A stretch of DNA of 64,000 bases. Origin: Melieria omissa. Lineage: Eukaryota > Arthropoda > Insecta > Diptera > Ulidiidae. The stretch's first letter is position 1. Every line of letters starts with the position of its first letter. The stretch is taken from contig OZ020270.1 in the NCBI GenBank assembly GCA_963971225.1, positions 1,488,001 through 1,552,000 of the forward strand, in the 5' to 3' direction. Below are positions 34,850-44,094 of this stretch, piece by piece. The translations under genes and the position numbers were made by a program. The notes beneath the pieces were generated by a model, which saw only the letters and a program-made list of their open reading frames with translations, had not been told where the DNA came from and ran no database searches.

Positions 34850-36856
34850 TGTAGGTGTCCGCCTAGTTGCAAACAATACGGGGTCACCAATTGTAGGTGT
34901 CCGCCTAGTTGCAAACAATACGGGGTCACCAATTGTAGGTAGTTGCCTACGTTTATTTGTACACAACCGTCTTTACAGAGTTTCACAACGCGACTAAAAA
35001 CTTTATTTATGCAACGTAACTGCTCGTTGCCAGCTTAACAATCAGACTAATACTAAGAAACACGCCAACGCCTGCTGGCGTTCTAACCGCTCGTTCAATT
35101 CAAACTTTCGATGTCGAACGCCGAACAGCTGTCGACAGTCTTCACCACTAGGTGGCTAGTATGTTCCCACATGGCACCCCCCCGAGTGGAGCGTTTGAGG
35201 GATGTTGCTCGCCGCTTGCGGGCCTTGTCTTCCTTGAGTATGTCCGGAGTTGGGTGGGTGGCTGAGGCAGTCCTTGCCTAATGGGTGCGTCGCCCGCTGC
35301 ATGTGGCGCTGCTCGTAGAGGGCTCGGGGCGCGGTCAAACACGTCGTCGGCAGCGAGATGGGTGGTGATGAGTCTGGTGTTCTTCGTGGGTGGCAGACGC
35401 CACCAGCAAATCGTCGGTGCAAGCGATGTGGTAGAATGCGTTGCTGCTAAGCGAGTGCGACGGCGATGCAGTCAATGTGGCTAGAAATGCTCGCAGTCGT
35501 CGCTGATGTAGCAGATGACGTTGACGATGAGATGTCGAATGCGTTGCTGCTAAGCGAGTGCGACGGCGATGCAGTCAATGTGGCTAGAAATGCTCGCAGT
35601 CGTCGCTGATGTAGCAGATGACGTCGACGATGAGATGTCGAATGCGTTGCTGCTAAGCGAGTGCGACGGCGATGCAGTCAATGTGGCTAGAAATGCTCGC
35701 AGTCGTCGCTGATGTAGCAGATGACGTCGACGATGGTGTTTTGCTGGTGACTGATTAGAAGAATGTTTGCGAAGCAAAAGACCCAGTGGACAGGGCGGCT
35801 TGATCCAATATGGAGAGTGAGGGCCCGGTCGCTGTAGGTGTTGATTTTGCTTCCATTGGCTGCGTAGAGTTGGTAGTCGGAAGACCACCTCTTGTCCGCT
35901 GGAGTTGCGGGAACTACAGAAATATCCGCGCCGGTGTCGACGAGGAATTTCGTTCCGGTGATGCGATCACAGATCAAGAGGCGGTGAGGACGTAGCTGCG
36001 GCTGCGGCGTTGCTGCTACGGCGCTGCTGGAGAGTGTCCGGTAGAAATGCACTTGTTGTTCTTGCTGCGTTTGCGACGACGATTGTTGTTGTTGTTGTCG
36101 CTGCGTTTGCGACGACGATCGTTGTTGTTGTTGTCGCTGCTGATGATGAGTTGGCTGTTGTTGCTGGACGTGGTATAGCCGTAGTCTTGGTTAACGTAGT
36201 CGACCGGGCAGTGGCCGGAGCTGTTGCAGGTCGAGCGTTGCTGGAAGTGGTTGTGGTGCGCATTGTGGTAATCTTCGTGGTGGCGCTTGCTGCAGTCAAC
36301 GGTTTACGAGTGGTTGTTGCTGTGGTCTTCGTGGCGGTAGTCGCAGCCAGGGGCTGTTTGGCCGGTGTAGTTTGGAGGCGACGCCTTTTGCTGCTGTGTG
36401 TGTAGTGGTTGTGCCGCCTGAAAGACGTGTTGTTGTGTGAGTCGCGTCGCCGCTGGGTGCTCCTGGTGTAGAGATCGAACATCCTCTTTTGTGGCTGCTT
36501 TGATCTCATGCGGAATGAGCGGCTTGACGGCGTGTAATTGTCAGAATTATGTTGCAAACTATGCGGAGTCACCAATTGTAGGTGTCCGCCTAGTTGCAAA
36601 CAATACGGGGTCACCAATTGTAGGTAGTTGCCTACGTTTATTTGTACACAACCGTCTTTACAGAGTTTCACAACGCGACTAAAAACTTTATTTATGCAAC
36701 GTAACTGCTCGTTGCCAGCTTAACAATCAGACTAATACTAAGAAACACGCCAACGCCTGCTGGCGTTCTAACCGCTCGTTCAATTCAAACTTTCGATGTC
36801 GAACGCCGAACAGCTGTCGACAGTCTTCACCACTAGGTGGCTAGTATGTTCCCACA
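34850..36856 (-). mobile_element. GypB element E4 with a lengthened left LTR
   Basis: The left LTR core 34,934-35,171 is preceded by two 42-bp PBS-bearing units (34,850-34,933) that sit outside the core, directly against CTGT. Right LTR 36,619-36,856, followed by CTGT (36,857-36,860). The interior holds the protease (36,052-35,687) and three 103-bp units, nearly identical to E2. Confidence 0.8.
35434..35742. repeat. 103-bp minisatellite, 3 units (E4)
   Basis: Same unit and copy number as E2. Confidence 0.85.
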
Positions 36857-36860
36857 CTGT

Positions 36861-37117
36861 AAAGCCAAAGGCGCCCTCTGTATCTCTGTCAGCATATGAA
36901 AGTGGTTGACAGTCGGCGCTAAGATGGTGGCAACACTCAAAAGCTGTGAAGCGCCATCTCCTTGTCATTTGTTTTCCAACAGTTTACGTTTGGAATTTTG
37001 TATGAGAAAAGAAGGATTTACTTAGAAAAAAAAAGGATTTAGAAAATTTTCGCGGGATCGGTTTTTAGAAGCTGAAAAAAGGAGTATCCCGCGAAAAAAA
37101 GGATAGATGGCATCGTT
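36861..37117. other. Outer 5' part of the hAT element
   Basis: This is the continuation of hAT beyond the GypB array, ending AGATGGCATCGTT before the 12-bp repeat. It holds several imperfect CGCGGGAT and AAGGATTTA repeats and no gene. Confidence 0.5.
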
Positions 37118-37182
37118 ATTCATACGTAATTTTTTACAAAAAAAAAATTTTTTTGAAAGTTCGATTTTTTCAAAATCGCTAT

Positions 37183-38284
37183 CTACGCTGGAAGGAATAA
37201 TGAAATAGTGAATAATGAAATCATTTCTAAGCTATAAGTATCTGTAAGTTCTTTTTGTGATCTTACAGATCTCATAATTGAAATAACTGGATCAGAAGGG
37301 ACTGCTAACATATTGAAAAGGTCTTCATTTTGTCTAGTTCGTGATATTTTGCAAGTGTTCATACGTCTTTACCTTTTGTAGTCCTTATTTTTGTATTCTT
37401 GAGCTCCTTCAGACAATTCTCCTATTGGTAAGCACTGGTATTCTATTAAATCCTTTCCATGTGCTAAAATTGTATGTACCGTAGGAGTAAGCTTCTTCTC
37501 AGGATACTTCTGAAGCAGCAGTTGGGCAGTTTTGGATGCATATTCACCAAATTTAGGTCCATTAACCATTTCCTTGCAATTCAAAATATTCAAAATTACT
37601 CCCAATCTTCGCACAATATCTTTATCAACTCCAGTTATTCGAGCAGTCACTTCATCGTTTTCAAAAAACCTGAAGAGTGAAGAGTTGCCATCATTTGTAT
37701 TTCCATACCCATACTTTGGAGAGTCTACTTTCAGCCCAAGCTCTTTGAAGAATACATCTTGAATTATTTTTTTCTTGATATTCTGCTTTTCTTTGGGTGT
37801 TGCGTTGTCCTCGAAAACTTCCCCATGTCGTGGTAGCATATACGCCAACTTCAAAACAAATTCCATACATCTTCTCCGTGCATGCAAAGGAGATATTCCA
37901 TACTCATAATTATGTTCGTCACTTGTTGATTCATCCAATTTTTGGAAGTCTTTTTGATTTTTTTTACAGATTGCACATTTCATTGTCGGTGAAGTATTAG
38001 TTAATTGATTTAAAACTTTCCCGTCGATCATAGTCAGGAGAAAATCATACTTTATAGTAATAGATTTCCCTTCGTCGATTTCAAGTACTGTTGGTTTTAA
38101 TTCGGCAATTTGTTTTTTTACATCACTGACTGTGGCTTTTATGAGTTCCGAAGACTCCTTAACTGATGAAGGCCGTGGGTTTTTCCAATATTCTGAAGCC
38201 TCACCTTTTAGTCGTAGGGGAACAACAGAAGCCATAAACATATTAGCATCCGTAACAGTTGTATCGTCCGTATTTATTGTTTGT
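37183..38284 (-). pseudogene. Transib/RAG1-like transposase, C-terminal part
   Basis: The frame resumes directly after the LINE insertion (KQTINTDD). It has EASEYWKNPRPSS, the MIDGKVLNQLTNTSP region with a CAIC zinc-type pair, LHARRRCMEF, the NTNDGNSSLFRFF block, VHTILAHG and SEGAQEYKNKDYKR, where the third acidic residue of the DDE set should lie. These match Transib and RAG1-like proteins from memory. A TAA at 37,369-37,371 stops it. The same frame stays readable afterwards (RMNTCKISR, AVPSDPVIS, typical family tail) to a TAG at 37,183-37,185. That makes the TAA a single nonsense lesion. Confidence 0.75.
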
Positions 38285-38295
38285 TTATAGGCGCT

Positions 38296-41047
38296 GGGAA
38301 GGAAGGGAGCGGACATACAAGGTAAAGTCTCTGATTGCGTTCAACTTGGCGAACGCCAGAACGATCCTTGTCCCTGTCCAATCCAAGCTGATTCACAGCC
38401 TCCGCGCGGCCCTTCTGGATAGCTATTTGGCATCCGCTGAATAGTGAACTAATGTGTGCAGCGAGTCCTATCCCCAGGACTTAAAATTTGGGTTGTGCAC
38501 AGGGTTTGGTGCCCGCCACGGAAAACCAAATACCAATGAACGCCAAAAAGCAAGCCTCGGAAGGAACCCACAATGTTGACGACCACAGCAAACGATTCAA
38601 GGACCATGATTTGAGGATATGCACCTGGAATGTCCGGACCCTCTATAGGGAAGGTGCCTCTATCCAACTGGCGGAAACCCTCACGAAATGTAAGGCTGAC
38701 ATCACCGCCATCCAGGAAATGCGATGGACAGGACAAGGTTGCTCTAAGCGAGCAGACTGCGATATCTACTACAGCTGCCATGCGGAGAAGCGCGAATTTG
38801 GCTGCGGATTTGTGGTCAGCAAGAGACTTCGCCACCACGTCTCTCAGTTCACTCCGGTGAACGAACGGCTGGCTTCGATCCGCATCAAAGCTAAATACTT
38901 TAGCATCAGCCTGATTTGCGCGCACGCCCCGACGGAAGAGAAGGACGATGCGACCAAGGATGCCTTCTATGTGAAGCTCGAGGACGTCTACGACAGGTGC
39001 CCGGCCCATGACGCCAAAATTGGGACTCGGGGACTTCAACGCAAAGGTCGGGCGAGAAGGCATCTTTGGCCCCACAGTCGGGCAGTTCAGCCTCCATGGG
39101 ACCACTTCGAACAACGGTCTGAGGCTGATCGATTTCGCCGCGGCACGAAACATGGTAGTTAGTAGCACCAGATTCCAGCACCTCGATATCCACAAGGCCA
39201 CCTGGTTATCCCCCAATCAATCCACCCGCAACCAGATTGATCACATTGTGATTGATGGAAGGCATGCTTCTAGCATTCTAGATGTGCGCACGTTCCGAGG
39301 ACCCAACATCGACTCGGACCACTACCTTGTTGCAGCCAAGGTACGCATGCGTCTTTGCGCAGCGAAGACCGCACAACCTAGTTTGCGAAGAAAGCTGGAC
39401 ATCAGTAAGCTGCGATCACAAGGGGTAGCCGAAGCCTACTCCGCTCAACTCTCCAACCAGCTCGGTCGCTCCCCCTCTCCACCTGATGACATTGGCGGAT
39501 TATGGGCTCACTTATCCCACTCTATGCGCGCCGCCGCAGAAAATGTCCTTGGTTTTCGACGCCCACCACCAAAAAACCAATGGCACGATGAAGAGTGTCG
39601 CGCAGCCACTGCAGTGAAGAATGCTGCTTACAAGAAGACCCTGCAGTCGGCCGCCACGCGAGCCATGACAGAAAAATACCGGGAGGAGAGGAAGAAAGAG
39701 AGGTGCCTTTTTAGATGCAAGAAACGGGAGCAAGAAAGGCGCGAGCGTGAGGAAATCGAGGAGTGCAGGAGCAGGAATGACGCCCGAAAATTCTTCCAAA
39801 AAGTTAAGCGTCTTACGGAAGGATTTAAGCCTGGGGCATCTTCTTGCAGAGACGAAAACGGGGATCTGGTTACGGATGCGCAGGGTGTGCTGAGGTTGTG
39901 GAAGGAGCACTTCACCAAGCTGCTCGCAGGCGACGAAAGGAATAATTCCGCCAGTGGTGAAGATGTCCAGATGGCACAAATCGACGACGACGGTGTGGAT
40001 GTGCCACCGCCCAGCCATGACGAGGTCCGGGTCGCTATCCAGCGACTCAAGAACAACAAAGCTGCAGGGCCGGATGGGCTACCAGCTGAATTGTTCAAGG
40101 CCGGCGGCGGTGAGCTGATTGGGTGCATGCATCAGCTCATTTGCAAAATATGGCTGGAGGAACGAATGCCCAACGATTGGAACCTCAGTGCCCTTTGTCC
40201 TGTGCTGAAGAAAGGCGACCCAACAATATGCGCCAACTACAGGGGTATCAGCCTACTTCCCATTGCATACAAGGTCCTGACGAGCGTATTATGTGAAAGA
40301 CTAAAGCAACTCGCCAAGGCGCTGATTGGACCTTATCAGTGCGGCTTTAGACCTGGTAAGTCCACCATCGACCAGATATTCACTCTACGCCAAATCCTGG
40401 AGAAGACCCATGAGAACCAAATCGATACACACCATCTCTTCATCGATTACAAGGCAGCATTCGATAGCCCGATAAGGGATCGCCTATATGCCGCATATGC
40501 CATCAACAGCAGCAATGATGTCAGTCTGGAGATAAAGCGAAGGATAACTCTTGCCAACAGGTGCTACTACGGTCTCGGTAGGCAATTGAGAAGTAGAGAC
40601 CTCTCTCGACCGACAAAACTTTCACTCTATAGGACGCTTATCTTGCCCGTGCTCCTCTATGGCGCTGAAGCATGGACAATGACACGAAACGACATAGCGG
40701 CCCTTGGAGTGTTCGAGAGGAAGGTGCTTCGCAAAATCTTCGGCCCTGTTCGGGTTGGTGACGACTATCGCATACGAACCAATACCGAGCTGTATGAGCT
40801 GTATAAGGACATGGACGTAGCGCAGCGAATTAACATCCAGCGGCTACGCTGGCTCGGTCATGTCTGCCGCATGGACGACGAAGCTCCGGCGAAAAAGGTA
40901 TTCGATGCGATGGTTGGAGGTCGACGGCGAAGAGGGAGGCCGTGTCTCCGGTGGAGAAGGCGCGCGCGAAGCAGAGGCGCCTGGAGAGAAGTTTTGCGGC
41001 AGGCCGTAACCCGATAACGGGTTGTTATGGCCAGTTAAGTAAGTAAG
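38296..41047 (+). mobile_element. RTE-type LINE inserted in the Transib transposase
   Basis: 2,752 bp, flanked by the perfect 11-bp repeat TTATAGGCGCT (38,285-38,295 and 41,048-41,058). It ends in a TAAGTAAGTAAG tail, typical of RTE-like elements. Endonuclease and RT remnants are inside. Confidence 0.85.
38488..41017 (+). pseudogene. RTE LINE ORF2: endonuclease and RT with the palm deleted
   Basis: 38,488-39,020 carries the endonuclease start (ICTWNVRTLY, IQEMRW). A frameshift near 39,015 leads into 39,008-41,017 (LGDFNAKVG, IDHIVID, DSDHYLVAAKV). RT starts with NNKAAGPDGLPAELF and YRGISLLPIAYK, and reaches FIDYKAAFDSP. It then jumps to INSSNDVSLEIKRR. The intervening palm, including the catalytic FADD/YADD box, is missing (roughly 150 residues in the family), yet the frame stays open. 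The C-terminal part (ERKVLRKIFGP, LRWLGHVCRMDD) is kept. Inactive, since catalytic RT residues are absent. Confidence 0.8.
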
Positions 41048-41058
41048 TTATAGGCGCT

Positions 41059-41919
41059 CTGTCCTGATGATCCATCACAGCCCCACTTGCTAACCAATGT
41101 TATGCTTTTTGGAAGAGATTTCAACTTGTCTTCAGAGAAAGTCTCCAAGAGTCGTCTAGAAGTATGTTCCATCAGGTCTTTGAGGTTCACTTCGGCTGAT
41201 ACTTCGGTAATTTTGGGATTAAGAGGTACGGCTTCCTTCTTGGCTTGACTTATGTGTCCGTATCCAGGAAGAAGATTGGCATTATGTTGTAATAATGACT
41301 CACGCAGCATTATATATTTTCCCTTCGACAATCCAAGATCCATAAAAAGCGCCAAAGCCTCCTCAGAAGTGAATTGTCGAGGCAATGCATTTTGTGGAGT
41401 GGGAATACTATTTTTTATCCTCATGATTCGCTTTGGACTTGCTAACCCAACTGCTTCTGTTATATGAGCCTTAATCTTTTCTTCGTCCTTTTTGTATTTC
41501 ATGGACAATGCTTCAGAAAGATGACCCGTGGCTATATCTTGAGTAGCATCTAACAACTTCCTTTTCCTTGTGAAGGTCGAACACTCGGCTATAGTTTTTG
41601 TTGGTCTCCCTCTAGTTCGGTCGGTTGATGTATGGGGCTGCTCTTCGTCAAATCTACTAACATCTGTTAGCCACTTTTCATACTTTTTTTCAAATGTTTT
41701 CACGCAACGATTCGCGGCTTGCCAATTGGTTTTAGTTTTGGTGTAAATAAAATGAAGTTGGCTTGTCATGTCCTCGTATTCTTCTATGTTATGTAGTTTA
41801 GTACTTAATTCTTTCAAAATAGCCGCAACGAAGTCTTGCTCAGTTTGTGAAGCTCTAAACACCTCAAACAATTTGGAATTTGCTAGAGACATTACACTCG
41901 TAATGTACACTCGTATCAC
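41059..41919 (-). pseudogene. Transib/RAG1-like transposase, N-terminal part
   Basis: The open frame starts at 41,919; an internal Met (MSLANSKLF, about 41,892) is a better start. It has coiled and basic regions (RGRPTKTIAE, TRKRKLL), AVGLASPKRI, FTSEEALALFMDLGLSKGKY, and ends SKWGCDGSSGQSAY. The Asp in that last motif is the likely first DDE residue, equivalent to the conserved CDG of RAG1. The RTE LINE cuts the gene nine residues after this Asp. Transib transposases excise and insert the element at the RSS-like ends found at 23,680 and 43,292. Its 1.3-kb 5' leader reaches the terminus without other genes. Confidence 0.75.
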
Positions 41920-41942
41920 TCAATAAGCTTTACTGCGAATTA

Positions 41943-42081
41943 CAGAACTTTTCACTTAAAGCGAACTTCGAGGGACTGGGCAAAATGGTTCGTTTTAAGG
42001 GGTCCGCAATAAGCGAAAAGATAAAGCGCGTACTTGAAATTGGTTCGTTTTAAGCGGGTTCGTTATAAACGAAACGCACTG
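41943..42081. mobile_element. Short pogo-like MITE candidate
   Basis: 139 bp starting CAGAAC and ending CACTG, with several inverted GGTTCGTTTTAA and GTTCGTTATAAACGAA motifs. A partial duplication of the neighbouring sequence at 42,120-42,240 lacks it, which suggests an insertion. The target is unclear (TA-like). Confidence 0.35.
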
Positions 42082-43254
42082 TTTATTTGAAAATACTATT
42101 CACGGCTAATTCAAGCTTCAGAATAATTGCGATAAGCTTTACACTCGTATGACTCAATAAAAAATATACTGCGAATTATATTTAAAAATACTATTCACGG
42201 CTAATTCAAGCTGCACAGAATACTTGCGATAAGATTTAAAGTCAAAGAACGACTGTGACAAGACAACGAAATATAGGTTCATCAGGCATGTGCTGCAAAT
42301 AGTTTTCGGAAACAATTCACTTTGAAAACGTGATGGGATTTCCCTTTAACGATTTGAAGCAGGTAAGAGAGATTCTAAGAGAATTTGCCGTTTTTTCAGC
42401 GTTTTTGTTCAAATATTGAATATGACTAAGCTGTTCGTGGAAATGTAAGTATTATGATGGAAAAAATATTGTTTTAAGCTGTAAAAACCATGGGACGTGG
42501 AATTTCAGAGGAAACTCTGCCTAGGAACAAATCTTCCTTCAGTATATGGAGCGCCACCCAAATATTGCGAAAAAATTCACAACTGCTTGTTAGGAAACAC
42601 TTTTCTAAATAAAAAAAGCAAAACATGGATAGCAAATGTATTATGCCATTCGTAACCAAAAAATATAACTTTATATACAAATGCCAGCAACACAAAATGG
42701 GGTTTTGACCGAACTAAATGTGCGTGATTTTTCGTATACCTGCGTGTTTTTCGACCCGAGGTTGCTTCACTTTTATTGCTCTGGAATGTAAAGTGGCAAA
42801 AAGCGGCAGCTGAGCTTTGGAAGTTAGGTAAATAATTAAATAGCAAATAACCTCCCTCAATTTCGCGGAGGTCTTTTTTGGTCTTTTTTTTTATTTTCCA
42901 TCAAAGTTGAAAAAAAGGTCGAAATATAGACTTTTCGAGCAATCGGTAGATCGAACAACTTTTAAAACAAAATAAACATTTTTTATTTTTATTATATTAA
43001 CAATTAACGTATCTTTTAGAAAAAACCAACAAGTTACCGATTGGTCGCTTCATTTACATACAAATCAATCTTAAAGAGGAAAAAAAACCCAAAAAATACA
43101 AATTTTTCTCGATGTGGAAAAATTGTAAATTTTGAGCGGTTCTACCTCCCAAACTACTAATCTGAATTTAATGAAAGTTACATATTCGTAATCCCTGGAA
43201 TATTCTCAATAAGATGCGTGTATTCATTTTATCGAACGCTTTCATGAAATTTTT
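42082..43254. other. Transib 5' leader, no gene seen
   Basis: A/T-rich, with a duplicated block of about 90 bp (42,085-42,240) carrying AATACTATTCACGGC. No conserved coding region was recognised. Confidence 0.45.
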
Positions 43255-43292
43255 GATTTTTGCAACGTTTTACCGACCGTTGGGCCATAGTG
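43255..43292 (-). repeat. Transib terminal repeat, 5' end
   Basis: On the minus strand: CACTATG (43,292-43,286), 22-base spacer, GCAAAAATC (43,263-43,255). CGCCG follows on the plus strand. Confidence 0.85.
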
Positions 43293-43297
43293 CGCCG

Positions 43298-44026
43298 TTC
43301 GACACATTTAAACTGCAATTCGACTTAGCTGCTTTGGAAAATCAGTGGACCGATATCAGGAAGGGTCGGAGATGGGCACTGGCGCTGAAAGGTCCTGCGG
43401 CTGAGGTAATGAAATCAGTTCCGGAATGTTCGAGATGTGATTATGAGGCCGTCATGAGAGCGTTGGCAGCGAAGTACAGCAACGAGCACAACCATACGCT
43501 GTACTACTGTGAGCTGAAAAACCGCAGGCAAAAAGCCAGCGAGGCGCTGCAGACATATGCAGCAGACATTGAGCGGCTCGTACAGATGTGCTACCCAAAA
43601 TTCGGCGCTGATGATCTCCAGAGGATGAAGATTGAGTCGTTCATTGAAGGTCTTCATAATCCGGAGACACGTCGCAGTGCGTTGATGATGGGCAAGTCGA
43701 CATTTAAGGAGACGGTGACCAGCGCGATGACATATGAGGCGACATGGGTTGGAGGCACTCGGTATGTGCCTGCAAGGATACGCCAAATTCAGTCGGACAA
43801 CGACATTCCGATCCAGGCCATAAGCTCTGAGGCACCGGGCAGGCCACGGGTGGTCTCCTCTAATGTGGTTTGCTGGACATGTGGCAAGCAGGGTCATATA
43901 GCACGGGACTGCCGCCAACGAAAGAGGCGTTCCCGTTCTCAATCACAATCGCCTTTAGCGAGGAATACTGACAATCGAGGCACAGCCAACAAGCGCAGGG
44001 CTGAAGACGACGAGTCGTTAATCTAA
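43298..44026 (+). pseudogene. GypA2 gag, 3' half
   Basis: It resumes gag right after the CGCCG duplication: FDTFKLQFDLAALENQWTD, a capsid-like region with LKNRRQKASEALQTYAADI, and a CCHC knuckle CWTCGKQGHIARDC. A basic tail ends at a stop at 44,024-44,026. It is in the same orientation as the 5' half at 22,202-23,679. This half is open throughout; the Transib and upstream lesions are what inactivate gag. Confidence 0.85.
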
Positions 44027-44094
44027 AATGGGTCAGCCCAAAGGGGTGTGAGCTGATCCCCACAACCTGCTGCCCCACCGTCCTTGTCTCGCAG

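Larger units (their letters stand above)
23956..37117 (-). mobile_element. hAT element (2.2 kb) expanded to 13.2 kb by a GypB array
   Basis: The segment is bounded by a perfect 12-bp direct repeat ATTCATACGTAA (23,944-23,955 and 37,118-37,129). Its inner ends share ATGCCATCT in inverted orientation and a CGCGGGATA nearby. Removing the GypB array (25,917-36,856 plus one CTGT) leaves about 2.2 kb holding one hAT transposase gene, a normal size. hAT elements usually make 8-bp duplications, so a 12-bp repeat is odd and the exact ends are uncertain. Confidence 0.6.
23680..43292 (-). mobile_element. Transib transposon, expanded to 19.6 kb by nested insertions
   Basis: Both ends start CACTATGGCCC and carry GCAAAAATC 22 bases after the CACTATG heptamer. 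The element is flanked by a perfect CGCCG repeat (23,675-23,679 and 43,293-43,297). Transib elements are known for GC-rich 5-bp CGNCG-type targets and RSS-like ends. The RAG1-like transposase is inside on the minus strand (37,183-41,919). Most of its length is other elements: hAT plus GypB array (23,956-37,117) and an RTE LINE (38,296-41,047). Confidence 0.85.

Noticed and set aside
29933..36671. Long Thr/Ala-rich open frames repeated in E1 to E4
   Set aside because: They arise from GTTGTTGTT-type repeats in the gag leader and are repeated exactly with each unit; not taken as host genes.
28696..36856. CRISPR-like array
   Set aside because: Repeat units are 2-kb retroelements, 103-bp and 42-bp tandem repeats without spacers; the window is eukaryotic.
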